Position numbers and translations under genes: made by a program. Positions 8,985-19,195 of a stretch of 64,000 nt of DNA are shown here, piece after piece. This DNA is from JBFFMO01 sp041390025 (lineage in GTDB: Bacteria > Myxococcota_A > Bradymonadia > Bradymonadales > Bradymonadaceae), in NCBI GenBank assembly GCA_041390025.1, contig JAWKQR010000013.1, positions 1 through 64,000 of the forward strand. Reading direction: 5' to 3'. Under the pieces are notes generated by a model. The model searched no databases, had not been told where the DNA came from, and was given only the letters and a program-made list of their open reading frames with translations. How positions within the stretch are numbered: position 1 is the first letter of the stretch; each line of letters begins with the position of its first letter.

Positions 8985-9010
8985 AAAAAACCCCGCGATT
9001 GGCGGGGTTT
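8985..9010 (-). terminator. Rho-independent terminator of the Ig-domain lipoprotein gene
   Basis: A 9-bp perfect stem (AAACCCCGC at 8988-8996 with GCGGGGTTT at 9002-9010, 5-nt loop) is followed on the minus strand by six T. It sits about 20 bp past the TAG at 9030 and upstream of the sigma-1.1 gene, separating the two transcripts. Confidence 0.85.
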
Positions 9011-9029
9011 GCGTCGCCCGGTGAGGCAA

Positions 9030-11082
9030 CTAGAACGAAGCACGCTTTCCGCTGAAGGTGCCTTCGGTGTTGATGATTTCGATGCCGAAACCTTGATCTT
9101 CACGTCCCATTCACACTGCATCCTCAGCCTTGCCGAGGTCTTCGATGTAGGGGAGGCTTCTGCCCGTCCACTCACCGCTGTAAACCGAAGGCTCGTAGAT
9201 ACGGCATGGTTTTGCCGTCGGGTGTGCTGATCAAGAAGTTGTCCTCACCACCAATCGTCAGGTTCTCAGTGAGGAACTCTCGGATGCCGTCCGAAGCCGA
9301 CTCGAGCAAGTTGGTGCACAGATTCTTACCAATGTTTTTGACGGTGTCGCCGCCGCCGACGGAATCCGCAATGAACTGACCGAGGCTGTCGCAACCGTCA
9401 TTGCCACCAACGGCAAGGATAAGAAGCTGGTCAAGTGCACTCTCGATGCTGGTGACGTTCTGACCAAAGATGCTCGGCAGGACAACTTGCTCGATGATGC
9501 CCAAAATGAGCACGCCGTAGTTCAGCGTAAGCGTGTGCTCATCGATGTTCAAGCCGTAGCCTGGGTTCTCCGGATCGTTGAGCGGTACGATGCTTCCTGT
9601 GAAGTAGCCCTCGATGACGCTCGACGTGGCACCAAGTCGCCCGCGCTGAACGTGCGCTCACGGCAAGCCGCTGGAGCGTTGGGAGCATGCCCCGGTCCAG
9701 AATACGGTGATTTCTTCCCACACCTGCTTGCCGGGCTTGGTCCCCATGGCGTCGGCCGCCAAGATGCCAATCACTTCGTTCGTGTTCGCGTCAAACGAGG
9801 CTTTGCGGTTCGGTCGAGATGCGCATCACGCCGGAAACCTTAATTCCTTCAGTGACTTGTAAATGTCGCCCGTGATGTCGACGGCGCTCTTGGCCCAGCT
9901 TGGCGCGTTGTTGTTGATCCAATCGTCGAAGAACGAGTTCAGCGCGTCGCGGCCGAGGCCAGCGATGAAGCCATTGTTGAGGAACGAGTTGATGGCGTTC
10001 TTCAGGTCGCCCAAGAGTCCGTTGTCTGGCAGGAAGTCAACGATGAGTCCGATGAGTCCGGTGTCCCCGTTTCCTTCACCCACCAGGAAGCTCGCTGGGT
10101 CAGTGGCAAGGCGACCGATGAGGTCGATGGCGAGGCAAACACCCCCGGGCAAGACACCGTCATAACCACCTTGGCCGTCGGGGTTGCAGATGGCGTCGGT
10201 GATGCTGAAGGTGTTGGTCACGTCATACGAACCAGCGATGCGAGGCAGGTTGTCGATAAGGTTGACCGTCACGTCAACGCTGTTGCCGTTGGTGATGGGT
10301 GGGTTGTTGTCCTGACAGCCAAACGCCGACTCAACTTCGTTGTTGGCACGGGACAATGCCTTCGCGGACACGGTATACGCTTGGTTATTCGCCAGGCCGG
10401 GAACACGACCAACGGGAGGGTGCCGTCGATGTTCGCGATGCCCAAGTTTGTCGACTCCGCGGTGAGTGTTGGGTTGGTGTTGGGATCGTCGTCGCGCTCA
10501 CGGGCGAGGTCTTCGCGAATCATTGCGCATGTGACGTCGCTCTTGTAGAGGAACACGTTGATGTTCTTCAGTTGTGAACTGCCTGCATGCGTGAATGTCA
10601 CACGGTAGCTCGCCGAATCCTTGGGCGAGACGCCGACGACGAACTTGATGGGGCTTACGTTGGCGTCCAGAGGGCGTCTTGACGACGACTTCAGCGACGC
10701 CTTGTGTGGCCGCCGCGCCGACCGACACTTCGGCAAACCCTTCACCGTCGGTCTGTGTCTGGTTTGCGTTGAGGGTGGTTCCCGTCGCGTCACCAGCGTT
10801 CAGGTCGAACTGCACTCGCGCGCCCGTGATGGGGTTGTTGTTTCCATCAACGAGTTTGACCTTCAACGGGTACGAGGAGTTGAACGTCACGTCGATAGGA
10901 CAATTGATGTCCCCGACACAGTCTCCGGTGTGTTGGAGTTTGGATCCGGCGGGGACAGGTGTGTCCACTCCGGGTCGATTGTTATCTGTGTTCCCCGAAA
11001 CCGAGTCATCGCCACACGCAACCAGCGATGTCGCTAGCAGTGCGGTGGCTACAAACCCGACGAGGCGTCGAGCATTCAACAT
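9030..11082 (-). CDS. Secreted lipoprotein with bacterial Ig-like (Big_1) domain, multiply frameshifted
   Basis: One gene spread over several frames. ATG 11082 encodes a lipoprotein signal ending LVAC (MLNARRLVGFVATALLATSL then VACGDD). Residues about 65-130 read as a Big_1 invasin-like Ig domain (YPLKVKLVDGNNNPITGARV, TQTDGEGFAEVSV). The protein continues in other frames as FVVGVSPKDSASYRVTF, then YDVTNTFSITDAICNPDG, then NYGVLILGIIEQVVLPS and SLGQFIADSVGGGDT, and ends GIEIINTEGTFSGKRASF at TAG 9030. At least four indels are needed (near 10680, 10400, 9550-9840 and 9110-9180). A promoter lies upstream and a terminator directly after. Probably an outer-membrane-anchored surface or periplasmic protein; function unknown. 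Confidence 0.7.
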
Positions 11083-11174
11083 CTTGTCTCCTCAATGATT
11101 ATTGATTCACACACCCAACACGACGTCCAAGTGTGGACTTAACGACCTTACTTAGTGTTCGGTACTTTTGGCTG

Positions 11175-11202
11175 AGTATACTCGGGGGCCACTTTGGGTC
11201 AA
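11175..11202 (-). promoter_or_regulatory. Sigma-70-like promoter for the Ig-domain lipoprotein gene
   Basis: On the minus strand: -35 TTGACC (complement of 11197-11202), 16-nt spacer, -10 TATACT (complement of 11175-11180). Predicted start near 11168, giving an approximately 85-nt leader before ATG 11082. Confidence 0.6.
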
Positions 11203-11255
11203 GGAACAGCCGGAAACCCGTGGGATAATGAGCCCATCGGCATCAACAAGGTTTC

Positions 11256-11283
11256 TTGACACCCCCTAAGCCCGTGTTAGCAT
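11256..11283 (+). promoter_or_regulatory. Sigma-70-like promoter for the CpoB-like/LysM genes
   Basis: Perfect -35 TTGACA at 11256-11261, 16-nt spacer, -10 TAGCAT at 11278-11283. Start predicted near 11290, about 50 nt before ATG 11343. It diverges from the promoter at 11175-11202. Confidence 0.55.
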
Positions 11284-11342
11284 CGCGGCTAATCCACTCA
11301 TGAAGACCACGACTTTGTTGGATGCGACGGGAGTCACTCAGG

Positions 11343-12393
11343 ATGAATCATAACCCAAAGCAGTTTTGGGTTGCGCCCGCGGCTTGCATTGCGCTCGCAA
11401 CACTGTTTTCTGGCTGCGCCTCGACCGAAGCGGCGACCGCCCGTGACGCACAAATTACAGGCCTTCAAGCGCGTCTTGAGGAATCCGAACGCGCCAACGG
11501 GCGCATGACGGTGCGCATCGAGGAACTTGAGGACCAGATTTTTCTCCTCCAAGATCGTGTGGAAGCCAATCGCTTGGCCCTTCAACGCAAGGGTGTGATG
11601 CGGGGCACGTTTGAACAGGGCGTGGCGCAAGCCCCGCAACCTACCTCCGAGACTTACTACGACGGTGGGAACTATCGCGCCGAAGCTGCACCGCAGAACC
11701 GCCGCACCGTGACGCGAATTCCGATGTACGCCAGCGATCCCTACCAAGACGACGTAACTTACGACGCGCCCGCAGCGCAGGACGTGACGCCAACGCAAAC
11801 CGTGCGGACCAACGAAGCCGAAGTCGTCATCACCGACAAGGAATACGCCGCCTTTGTGGGCGATCAACCCCGTCGCACGCCGTCATCGCAAACAGAGCAG
11901 GGCAGCACAAAACGTGTCGCCCAAGAGCCGGTCACAGCCGAAAAGCTGAACACCACAGGTTCAAGCGTGTCCGCGCAAGAACTCGAGCAACCAACAACTG
12001 CGGCAGAAAAATCAACGCGCAAAGACGCTCTGGGCATCTACAAGGACTCGTTGACGGCTTATCGCGCCGGAAACTACGACGAAGCGCTGAATGGCTTCAA
12101 CGATTTCCTCGCATCAAAACCGCGTGCAGATTACGTGGACAACGCACTGTATTGGTTGGGTGAATGCGAGTTCGGCTTGAGGCGGTTTGATAAATCCATT
12201 GCCTACTTTGAGCGCGTGTTGAGCGAACAGCCGGACGGAAACAAGGTGCCTGACGCGCTGCTAAAAATGTCAGCTCGCCCAGGAACGCCTTTGCAACACG
12301 GCTCAAGCGAAGAAGACCCTTGAGCAGCTCACGTCCCAGTACCCTTCATCGAACGCCGGACAACTCGGCCTGCAAAAATTGAACGAGATGTGA
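11343..12393 (+). CDS. CpoB/YbgF-like TPR lipoprotein (one frameshift)
   Basis: Envelope lipoprotein. ATG 11343 gives a signal peptide with lipobox LFSGC; the earlier ATG 11322 is less likely. A coiled coil (about residues 30-70, AQITGLQARLEESERANGR) precedes a low-complexity linker and a C-terminal TPR/YbgF region (YKDSLTAYRAGNYDEALNGF, ALYWLGECEFGLRRFDKSI). After DALLKM (about 12270) the frame breaks; in another frame it resumes LAQERLCNTAQAKKTL and ends GQLGLQKLNEM at TGA 12393, the classic YbgF end. CpoB/YbgF proteins coordinate outer-membrane constriction with peptidoglycan synthesis in the Tol-Pal context; no tol or pal genes are in the window. Confidence 0.8.
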
Positions 12394-12427
12394 TGACGGT
12401 CGGTGACCGTTCTCCGCAGGAGACCTG

Positions 12428-13504
12428 ATGAAACATGTGAAGACAAAATCCTTCGGTCGTTCGGTCGCTATGGCAGCCGTCGCGTTTGGAATGACTGTGG
12501 CTGCGGCGGCACCTGCGGTTGCTCAAACCGTGCATCGTACGGGCCGAGCCGCGCCCGATTATGTGGTCGTCAATCGTGGCGACACCATGTGGGACCTCTC
12601 CGGTGCTTACTACGGGGACAACTACATGTGGCCGCGGATGTGGGGTTACAATGCCCACGTGACCAATCCACACTGGATCTATCCCGGCGACATTCTGTAT
12701 TTGAAGTCGCCGAATGCTCAAGAGGCCGAACCCAACACGACACCCGTGGTGGTTGCACAACAGAGGGCTGGAAGTTTGAACCTTCCGGTCGCTGGGTTTG
12801 TCTCGAAAGAACGTGTGGAGTACGCCGGTCGAATCATCGCATCGCCAAAACCAGCCCGCATGTTGTCGCCTTTGGACAAAGCCTGGGTGGGATTTGGAGA
12901 CGATGCGTACACCGATGAGGAGAAGGAGAACATCGACGAGTCAGAACGTGGGGTGTCAAAACAAGCGCCAAAACCACAAGTCGGCGATGTGTTTGCCATC
13001 ATTCGTGAAGTGGGAACGCTTGAGGACGAAGACGGCGAGGTCGAGGGCCGTAAGTATTTTGTGGTGGGAACGCTACGGATTACGGAAGTCAGCGAGAAAT
13101 ATCATGACACGGCGGAAGTCGTGCAAGCCTGGCAAGAGATTGAACGCGGGGATTACCTCATTCCATATGAGCGACAGCTGCGAAACGTCCAGCCGGTTCA
13201 ATCCGACAAGGATATGGTCGCCAAGATCGTGGATAGCATCCAACCCATCTCGCAGTTTGGTGAACACCATTATGTGTTTGTAAACAAGGGTGCAGACGAT
13301 GGGCTTCGTGTGGGTAACCGCATGTTTGTTTATCAGCGCTTTGAGGGAATCCAGGGCGAGACCGAGGATGAGAAAATTCCTTGGCAACGTGTGGGACAAG
13401 TTCTGGTACTTGATGTCCGGAAGAACTACTCATTGGCTGTGATTACCGACTCGAGCCGAGCGATTGTGTTGGGTGACCGCCTCGAGATGTATTCGGGCTT
13501 TTAG
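12428..13504 (+). CDS. Secreted LysM-domain protein
   Basis: 358-residue exported protein. A signal peptide (MKHVKTKSFGRSVAMAAVAF then GMTVAAAAPAVAQ) is followed by a LysM-like module at about residues 45-95: YVVVNRGDTMWDLSGAYYG, WPRMWGYNAHVTNPHWIYPG, DILYLK. LysM modules bind peptidoglycan. The remaining 250 residues contain beta-rich segments (VGDVFAIIREVGTLEDEDGE, VGNRMFVYQRFEG, VGQVLVLDVRKNYSLAVI) of a family seen in Myxococcota LysM proteins but not named here. It lies 34 bp after the CpoB-like gene, same transcript, and ends at a strong terminator. Probably a periplasmic cell-wall-associated protein. Confidence 0.85.
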   Translation: MKHVKTKSFGRSVAMAAVAFGMTVAAAAPAVAQTVHRTGRAAPDYVVVNRGDTMWDLSGAYYGDNYMWPRMWGYNAHVTNPHWIYPGDILYLKSPNAQEAEPNTTPVVVAQQRAGSLNLPVAGFVSKERVEYAGRIIASPKPARMLSPLDKAWVGFGDDAYTDEEKENIDESERGVSKQAPKPQVGDVFAIIREVGTLEDEDGEVEGRKYFVVGTLRITEVSEKYHDTAEVVQAWQEIERGDYLIPYERQLRNVQPVQSDKDMVAKIVDSIQPISQFGEHHYVFVNKGADDGLRVGNRMFVYQRFEGIQGETEDEKIPWQRVGQVLVLDVRKNYSLAVITDSSRAIVLGDRLEMYSGF

Positions 13505-13527
13505 TTTAAACCCACTCAAAAAGAGAG

Positions 13528-13551
13528 GGCTCCCAATCGGGGGCCTTTTTT
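13528..13551 (+). terminator. Rho-independent terminator after the LysM gene
   Basis: Stem GGCTCCC (13528-13534) with GGGGGCC (13539-13545, one G-U pair), 4-nt loop, then six T. The A-rich left flank could also serve the convergent DnaJ-TPR gene. Confidence 0.8.
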
Positions 13552-13635
13552 GTGTCTTAGAGTTGAGTTGACATAATACACATTATCAGACGTAAAAGGT
13601 GTGAAAGAGAGGCGGTCGTATCAAACCGCCTCATC

Positions 13636-14388
13636 TCACTTCCGTTTGAAGAGTTTTGAGAAAAATCCTTCATTCTTTGTGTTGTTCTTGCGCATCTCCA
13701 ACAACCGAATCTGACGTTTGGCCTCGTGGTTGTGAGGATTCATGTACAGAACCTCCCGGAAACACCCGATGGCTTTGCGCTCGTTCCCAAGCCCAAGCTC
13801 GACCTGGCCCATAAACAACAACAACCACTCCTTATCACCCATCGCTGTATGGATATCCTCAAACTCCTTGAGGATGGCGGTTGATCGTGCCTTGTTGGTA
13901 ACCCGGCCATTCTCGTCCTTGGGAATCTGTAGATACTCGGTGTACAGGTAATAACCTTTGTATTCACGTTCATCCGGGTTGGATTCGGAAGCCGACTTGA
14001 ACAACTCATGGGCACCCTTATATCTGCCCGTTTTCAACATGTTTTTGCCGCGTAGAAACTCATTCTCGGCGGTCAAAATATCGGCAACACTTGGGCTGTC
14101 GTCATGCTCATAGTCATAATCTGCGCGGCGTTGAGGGTCGGTAAGCGTACGGTGCGCATCGTTGAGGGCTGAGAAGATGTCTTGCACCATCTCCCGCTCC
14201 TCAACGCTCAATCCAGCTTGACTAAAGCGATCGACGTGCCACTTCTTGGCCAATTGACGAAATGTCGTCGTGATTACATCGGTTGAAGCGTCCTGTTCCA
14301 CACCCAACAACTCATAATGGGTGAGGCCTTCCAACATCTCATGCATCCGGCGAATCTCGTCGCGTATCTTCTGCGCGTCGACACTCAT
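13636..14388 (-). CDS. J-domain protein with C-terminal TPR-like repeats; HPD changed to HVD
   Basis: 250-residue cytoplasmic protein. The N-terminal J domain (about residues 22-90) shows THYELLGVEQDAS, LAKKWHVDRFSQ, then IFSALNDAHRTLTDPQRRADYD. The invariant HPD tripeptide that activates Hsp70 reads HVD, so classical co-chaperone activity is doubtful. Residues about 105-235 are TPR-like helices (AENEFLRGKNMLKTGRYKGA, WLLLFMGQVELGLGNERKAI). It ends in a basic tail, SKLFKRK. Start ATG 14388 has AAGGAG ten bases upstream. DnaJ-TPR proteins of this shape are common in Myxococcota; the partner is unknown. Confidence 0.82.
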   Translation of the reverse strand: MSVDAQKIRDEIRRMHEMLEGLTHYELLGVEQDASTDVITTTFRQLAKKWHVDRFSQAGLSVEEREMVQDIFSALNDAHRTLTDPQRRADYDYEHDDSPSVADILTAENEFLRGKNMLKTGRYKGAHELFKSASESNPDEREYKGYYLYTEYLQIPKDENGRVTNKARSTAILKEFEDIHTAMGDKEWLLLFMGQVELGLGNERKAIGCFREVLYMNPHNHEAKRQIRLLEMRKNNTKNEGFFSKLFKRK

Positions 14389-14511
14389 GTTCAGTTTGCT
14401 CCTTTTAATTAGAAGCATAGCGTACTTCGCATCCCTCACGGTGTGCAATGTCAATCCATTGCTTTTTCACTGTACAAACGGGCCGTTCCGATCTAGCTTC
14501 CTTGTCCTTTC

Positions 14512-14585
14512 GGCGGGGTAGCTCAGTTGGTTAGAGCGTAGGATTCATAACCCTAAGGTCGAGGGTTCAATTCCCTCCTCCGCCA
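14512..14585 (+). tRNA. tRNA-Met (anticodon CAT), probably elongator
   Basis: Full cloverleaf: acceptor GGCGGGG (14512-14518) with CTCCGCC (14578-14584), D arm GCTCAGTTGGTTAGAGC, anticodon loop TTCATAA, T arm GAGGG-TTCAATT-CCCTC, discriminator A. CCA is not encoded. G1-C72 pairing and the lack of three G-C pairs in the anticodon stem argue against initiator tRNA. The stem has one A-C mismatch next to the loop. A CAT-anticodon tRNA-Ile2 cannot be fully excluded. Confidence 0.92.
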
Positions 14586-14586
14586 T

Positions 14587-14607
14587 GGCCCCGGATTCGG
14601 GGCCTTT
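14587..14607 (+). terminator. Terminator of the tRNA gene
   Basis: Stem GGCCCCG (14587-14593), loop GATT, CGGGGCC (14598-14604), followed by a T-rich tract, two bases after the tRNA. Confidence 0.75.
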
Positions 14608-14637
14608 GTTTCTTTGCCGTTTCATTTTTTCATTTTT

Positions 14638-14666
14638 TTGACAGCCGATCCTCACCCCGTTACAAC
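14638..14666 (+). promoter_or_regulatory. Candidate sigma-70 promoter for the transpeptidase gene
   Basis: -35 TTGACA at 14638-14643, 17-nt spacer, -10 TACAAC at 14661-14666. The start would fall near 14673, close to the first possible start codons (GTG 14685, ATG 14694). Confidence 0.5.
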
Positions 14667-14684
14667 TGATGTAGGATACACACG

Positions 14685-16015
14685 GTGATTGTCATGAAAT
14701 TTCGGACCGCTCGACTTCTAGTTGTTGGCTTGGCGCTGTCACTTGGCGCGCCCGCCTTCTCCCAAACCCCAACACAGGCTGTCGCCAACGCCCACACTCA
14801 AGCGAGTCAAACGGCCGAACAGACGGGTGTTGCTGCGAAGTCGGCCTCCGCACGTGCTCAGGCCGTGGCGCAAGCTGCGCTCGCCTTCGAGCCAGTCACC
14901 ATTCCAACTGGAAACAAGGATTGGAAGCGTCTTGGGCTTGATCTCAAGAAGGCAGAGCGTGTTGGCGACCACTTGGTGCAGACCTTGGCAGATGGGAGCA
15001 AGGTAACGTTCACGGTGGACCCGGACGTACAGGCAGCGTTGGAGTCGATGCTCGACAACTACAATGTGCCCCATTCTGGCGTTGTGCTCATCGAGCCAAA
15101 GACAGGTCGGGTCCGGGCCTTTGTCAGCCACACGGAGGGCAAGCCCGCGGTCAAAGACATCGCGCAGAAGTCACTCGCGCCGAGCGCATCCGTGTTTAAG
15201 GTCATCACCGCAGCTGCACTGATCGAGACTGCAGGCGTCGACCCCGCCGCTCAGACCTGTTACCACGGCGGCAGGAGCAGCCTCACGCCGCAGAACATCA
15301 AAGAGCGACAAACGACGCGACACCAAATGCGCGACCCTTGGAGGGGCCTTGGCGTGGTCGATCAACTCGATCATGGCGAAGTTGACCTACAAACTCCTTA
15401 AAGCAGGACCTCGAAGTCTGGGCAGAGCGTTTTGGATACAACACCGAGATCCCATTTGAGTTTCCGGTAGAGTCAGTACTGCTGAGTTTGTGGATGACCC
15501 CATCGAGCGCGCGCTCGGCGGCGGGCTTCTACCACACGTACCTCAGCCCCCTTCACGGAGCGATGATCGGCGCAGCGCTGGCGAACGACGGCGTCATGAT
15601 GCAACCGAGCATCGTCGAGAAGTACGAAGCCGTGGACGGCACCGTGCTGACGAGCTTCGAGCCGCGCGTTTTTAAGAGGGTCATGAACCCCGAGACGGCT
15701 CAAAAGCTTGGGGAGTTGATGGTGCAAACGACAACGGCAGGCACCGCGCGCCGATACTTCGGCCAACGAAGCGCTTTCCCCAAGGATGTCGTGGTGTCTG
15801 GCAAGACGGGAACGCTCAGCAACTACAACCCCTACTTGGGATTTACCTGGTTCGTTGGATTTGCCACTCGCGGTGACGAACAAATCGCTGTGTCCGGCTT
15901 GGTTTGCAACACTCCAACTTGGCGCATCAAGGGGCCGTTTGCGGCGAGCGAGGCGGTACGGGAGTATTTTGCCCGTCGACCCGTGGACAGCGAACACAAA
16001 GTCGCGACAAAGTAA
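14685..16015 (+). CDS. Exported penicillin-binding transpeptidase (frameshifted in the middle)
   Basis: Small D,D-transpeptidase-like protein of about 440 residues that would cross-link peptidoglycan from the periplasm. A signal peptide (MKFRTARLLVVGLALSLGAP then AFSQ) is cleavable-looking. The triad of PBP motifs is present across frames: SxxK as SVFK (Ser near residue 169), SxN as SIN in ALAWSINSIMAKL (other frame, about 15350), and KTG as VVSGKTGTLS. The frame breaks near 15300 and again between 15400 and 15490, and the C-terminal fragment from AAGFYHTYLSPLHGAM is intact to 16015. No transglycosylase or dimerisation domain is visible, so it is a minimal transpeptidase. GTG 14685 or ATG 14694 may be the start. 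Confidence 0.78.
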
Positions 16016-17971
16016 TCAGTCGCGCAGTGACGCCTCCTCTTCGCGGTATTTCGCCTCGATCGCTTCAATCTCCCCTCCCACGTCTTCCCAACGCATCAAC
16101 GCCCTTCCTCAAGCCTCTCATCATTCTGGCGCAGCTCGGCAGTTAACTCCCTCATCTTCGCGCCATCGCTGTAAACTTCTGGCTGGGTCGTGAGCTCTCG
16201 AATCGTGGCGTTGCGCGCTTCCAAAGTAGCGATCTCAGATTCGATCTGCCCAAACAGGCGTTTGGATGCCCCCAACTCAGCTTGTTTTCGCTGCCGGAGT
16301 TCGGCGAGCAACCGCCGCACGTCTCGTTTTGAGGACATGTTGAGCTCGGGAGCTTCCTCCGTTTCACAACGGGTCCGCTCGCCAGCGCCATCTGATGAAG
16401 GTACTCGTCGTAGTTTCCAGCGTAGGTTGTAGCCTCCCCTGCTTCGATATGCACCACATGGGTGGCCACTTCGTTGATGAAATAACGGTCGTGAGACACC
16501 AAGACGATGGCGCCTTCAAAGTCTTGCATGGCCGCTTCGAGCACTTCGCGGGTCGAAATGTCGAGGTGATTCGTGGGCTCATCAAGCAGGAGCAAACCGG
16601 CCGGGTTCATCAACAGTTTACACATGGCGACCCGACTCTTTTCGCCGCCCGAGAGCACCGAGACACGCTTGAGCACGTCATCGCCCGAGAACATGAACGC
16701 GCCGAGGATGTCACGGACCATGCCTGATGACTCCGCCGTCGCGACCGATTGAACCTCTTCAAGCACCGTGTGTGCGCGGGGTTGAGCGCTTCGAGGGCGT
16801 GCTGTGCGAAATACGCCACATCCACCTTGTTGCCCCACTCCACCGTTCCGGCGTCCGGGGATTCGACCCCTGCGAGCATCCTCAACAGCGTCGTCTTTCC
16901 TGCCCCATTGGGACCCACAAGGGCGAGTTTTTCGCCACGGTGGACCGTGAAGTTAAGGCCGTCGTAAACACGCTTGTCACCGTAGTGCTTTTTGAGGTTG
17001 CGGCCATCCGCAACCACTTTGCCAAGCCGCGGCGGCTGCGGGAACCGGAACTGGACCCGGCCCGCCTCACTTGTAGGTCCCTCGATACGTTCGAGTTTCT
17101 CAAGCTGTTTTACCCGAGATTGGACTTGTGCCGCCTTGGTGGCCTTCGAGCGAAACCGGTCGATGAACGCCTCAACCCGCTCGATTTCCTTTCCTTGTCG
17201 AAGCGCCGCGGCGCGCTGGCGCTCGCGCTCCTCGGCGCGCACAACTTGGTACCGGTCGTAGTTGCCTTGATAAACGGTCAACACGCCGGCATTGAGCTCG
17301 ACGATTTGGTCGACCATCCGGTTCAGAAAGAAACGGTCGTGGCTGACGATGATAACGGTTCCCTCGTACCGCCCTAGGAATCGCTCCAGCCATTCGATGC
17401 TCGCCATGTCAAGATGATTGGTGGGCTCATCGAGCAACAGCAGATTCGGCTTGCGAAACAACAATCGGGCGAGCAGCGCGCGCATCTGCCATCCCCCCGA
17501 AAACTCGACGATGGGTCGGTCGAAGTCGGCCTCTTTGAATCCGATGCCCGCCGCAATCTCTCGTGCGCGACTGCGAAACTCGTATCCGCCCTCGTGGCGA
17601 AATCGCTCCTGCAGGTCACCGTAGACGTCACGCGACTTTGCGTCCGCGCCCAAGTTGGACTCAAGGCGTTCAAGTTCTGCCTCAAGCTCTAAGAGATCTT
17701 CGCGTCCTTTCAAGACCGTCTCGAGGAGCGTTCCGTGCCGTTCGCTCAAGGCGATCTCCTGTGGCAAGAAGCCCACTTGGACATCCTTGGGCCGGATGAC
17801 ACGGCCGCGGTCGATCTCCTCTAGGCCAACAAGGACGCGCAGAAACGTCGTCTTTCCTGCGCCGTTTGGCCCTACCAAGCCAATGCGTGCGTTCCGGGGG
17901 ATCTGCCACGTGACCTGTCGGAGCATGGATCTCGCTCCAAAGGACTTCTCAACCGCTTCTAATGCCAACAT
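16016..17971 (-). CDS. ABC-F ribosome-associated ATPase, Uup-like (frameshifted 3' half)
   Basis: Soluble tandem ABC ATPase of about 650 residues without membrane segments; ABC-F proteins act on the ribosomal E site. The first domain has GPNGAGKTTFLRVL, EFSGGWQMRALLARLLF and LLLLDEPTNHLD. The linker (TVYQGNYDRYQVVRAEERER, then FRSKATKAAQVQSR) matches the P-site tRNA interaction motif region. The second domain has GPNGAGKTTLLRML in frame, then after a break near 16800 SVLSGGEKSRVAMCKLLM, LLLLDEPTNHLD and SHDRYFINEV. Further breaks near 16340 and 16100 lead to a coiled-coil C-terminus (LLAELRQRKQAELGASKRLF, then EIEAIEAKYREEEASLRD), as in Uup. Its stop abuts the transpeptidase stop. Confidence 0.85.
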
Positions 17972-18026
17972 GCCAACCTCCGTACGGCAGGTTTCTTTGC
18001 CTGAACGTCGGAAAAACGCAAGTCAC

Positions 18027-18055
18027 TTGCCCACAATCGCAACTGCGCCAATAAT
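18027..18055 (+). promoter_or_regulatory. Candidate promoter for the PEGA protein gene
   Basis: -35 TTGCCC at 18027-18032, 17-nt spacer, -10 AATAAT at 18050-18055; about 20 nt later comes an AGGAGC site and ATG 18082. Moderate matches only. Confidence 0.35.
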
Positions 18056-18081
18056 GGAGGCACTAGCTACAAGGAGCCCGG

Positions 18082-19185
18082 ATGACTTCTCGCGTTCTCG
18101 TGACCATTGCATGGTTCGCCATGTTCACCCTGTTTGGCGGGGTTGCCTTCGCCCAAAAGTCAGGCGCCAGTGTCGTCATTCTCAAGTTTGACCGTTTCAA
18201 CGTGCCTGACGACATCATGGCAACCTTCGACAAGGAGCTGAGCCGAGCTGTCGAAGAGAACGACGAGACTTACGTCAAACCTGGCGGTGAGTTGACGATT
18301 CAGGACCTCGCGCTGACGGCCGGTTGCGAATCCCCAACCGTGGACTGCCTCTCGGGCCTGCGAGACCTGGTGGATGCCGACCAGATTATCTTTGGGTCGG
18401 TCCAGCGCTCCGATGATGTATTTCTCTTTACCATTCGAAACTTCGACTTCGGTGAGGGAGACTTCATTCGCGAGGTCAACGACCAGACGGTCAAAGGCAC
18501 CAACGACGAGGTTCGAGAAGCGATCCCCGCGATCGTGGAGAACTTTATTTTTGGTCCGGTTGGAAAGTTGGAGGTGACGCTCTCGGGCGTGAAGTCCGCA
18601 GAACTGTTCATCAACGGTGAGAAGATGGGGGTTGCCCCAACAACGCTTGAGAACCTGCCGTTGGGGGAACACGTTGTGATGGTGCGATCCGACGACGGCA
18701 AAGAAGAGAGCCAGACGGTGATCTTGCGGCACAACGCGATGGAGACGCTTTCGTTCGATTTGGACTCCGCAAGCCCTGTTTCGGATTCGGGCGAGCGAAT
18801 GTCACCTGCAATCGGTTGGGCGGTGGTCGGTGTTGGGTTGGCTGCGATTGGATTCGGGGTGTACGAGACACTTGAAGTGGGTCGCGTCGACGATGACTTT
18901 GATGCGTTGTGCGCCCGAGAAGGCAACGTGTGTGAGGGTTCCAACGCAGCGCTCAAGGACGCCGCAACGGCAGCCGAGGCCGATGACCTCAAGAGCCAGG
19001 GAAGCACCGCGAAGACCCTGCAGTTGGTTGGATTTTCGGTAGGTGGAGCGGCCGCGCTGGTCGGAGGCTACTTGCTCTACAAAGCATACAGCGGCGCAGA
19101 CGAAGAAGCCGCGGCTTCCAACATGCGATTTGGTGTGTCACCGACTGCAGATGGGGCCGCGGCCTCGTTCCAAGCCAACTTCTAG
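18082..19185 (+). CDS. Exported PEGA-domain membrane protein
   Basis: 367-residue exported protein. Signal peptide (MTSRVLVTIAWFAMFTLFGG then VAFAQ). Residues about 28-150 form a domain with ADQIIFGSVQRSDDVFLFTI, resembling the TolB-like or adventurous-gliding-type domains that precede PEGA modules in Myxococcota. The PEGA domain is at about 153-222 (GKLEVTLSGVKSAELFINGE, APTTLENLPLGEHVVMVRS). Two hydrophobic helices follow (IGWAVVGVGLAAIGFGV and LVGFSVGGAAALVGGYLLY), flanking a Cys-containing segment. It likely sits in the inner membrane with the PEGA part in the periplasm, possibly carbohydrate-binding. No neighbour suggests a specific pathway. Confidence 0.85.
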   Translation: MTSRVLVTIAWFAMFTLFGGVAFAQKSGASVVILKFDRFNVPDDIMATFDKELSRAVEENDETYVKPGGELTIQDLALTAGCESPTVDCLSGLRDLVDADQIIFGSVQRSDDVFLFTIRNFDFGEGDFIREVNDQTVKGTNDEVREAIPAIVENFIFGPVGKLEVTLSGVKSAELFINGEKMGVAPTTLENLPLGEHVVMVRSDDGKEESQTVILRHNAMETLSFDLDSASPVSDSGERMSPAIGWAVVGVGLAAIGFGVYETLEVGRVDDDFDALCAREGNVCEGSNAALKDAATAAEADDLKSQGSTAKTLQLVGFSVGGAAALVGGYLLYKAYSGADEEAAASNMRFGVSPTADGAAASFQANF

Positions 19186-19195
19186 TCGGCTCCTT

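Noticed and set aside
9030..11082. Several separate small secreted genes at 9.0-11.1 kb
   Set aside because: Fragments have a common strand and consistent composition, one promoter upstream and one terminator downstream, and only the 11082 fragment has a start and signal peptide.
13568..13600. TTGACA at 13568 suggesting a promoter
   Set aside because: No acceptable -10 at 16-18 nt, and it lies between two converging genes where no transcript should start.
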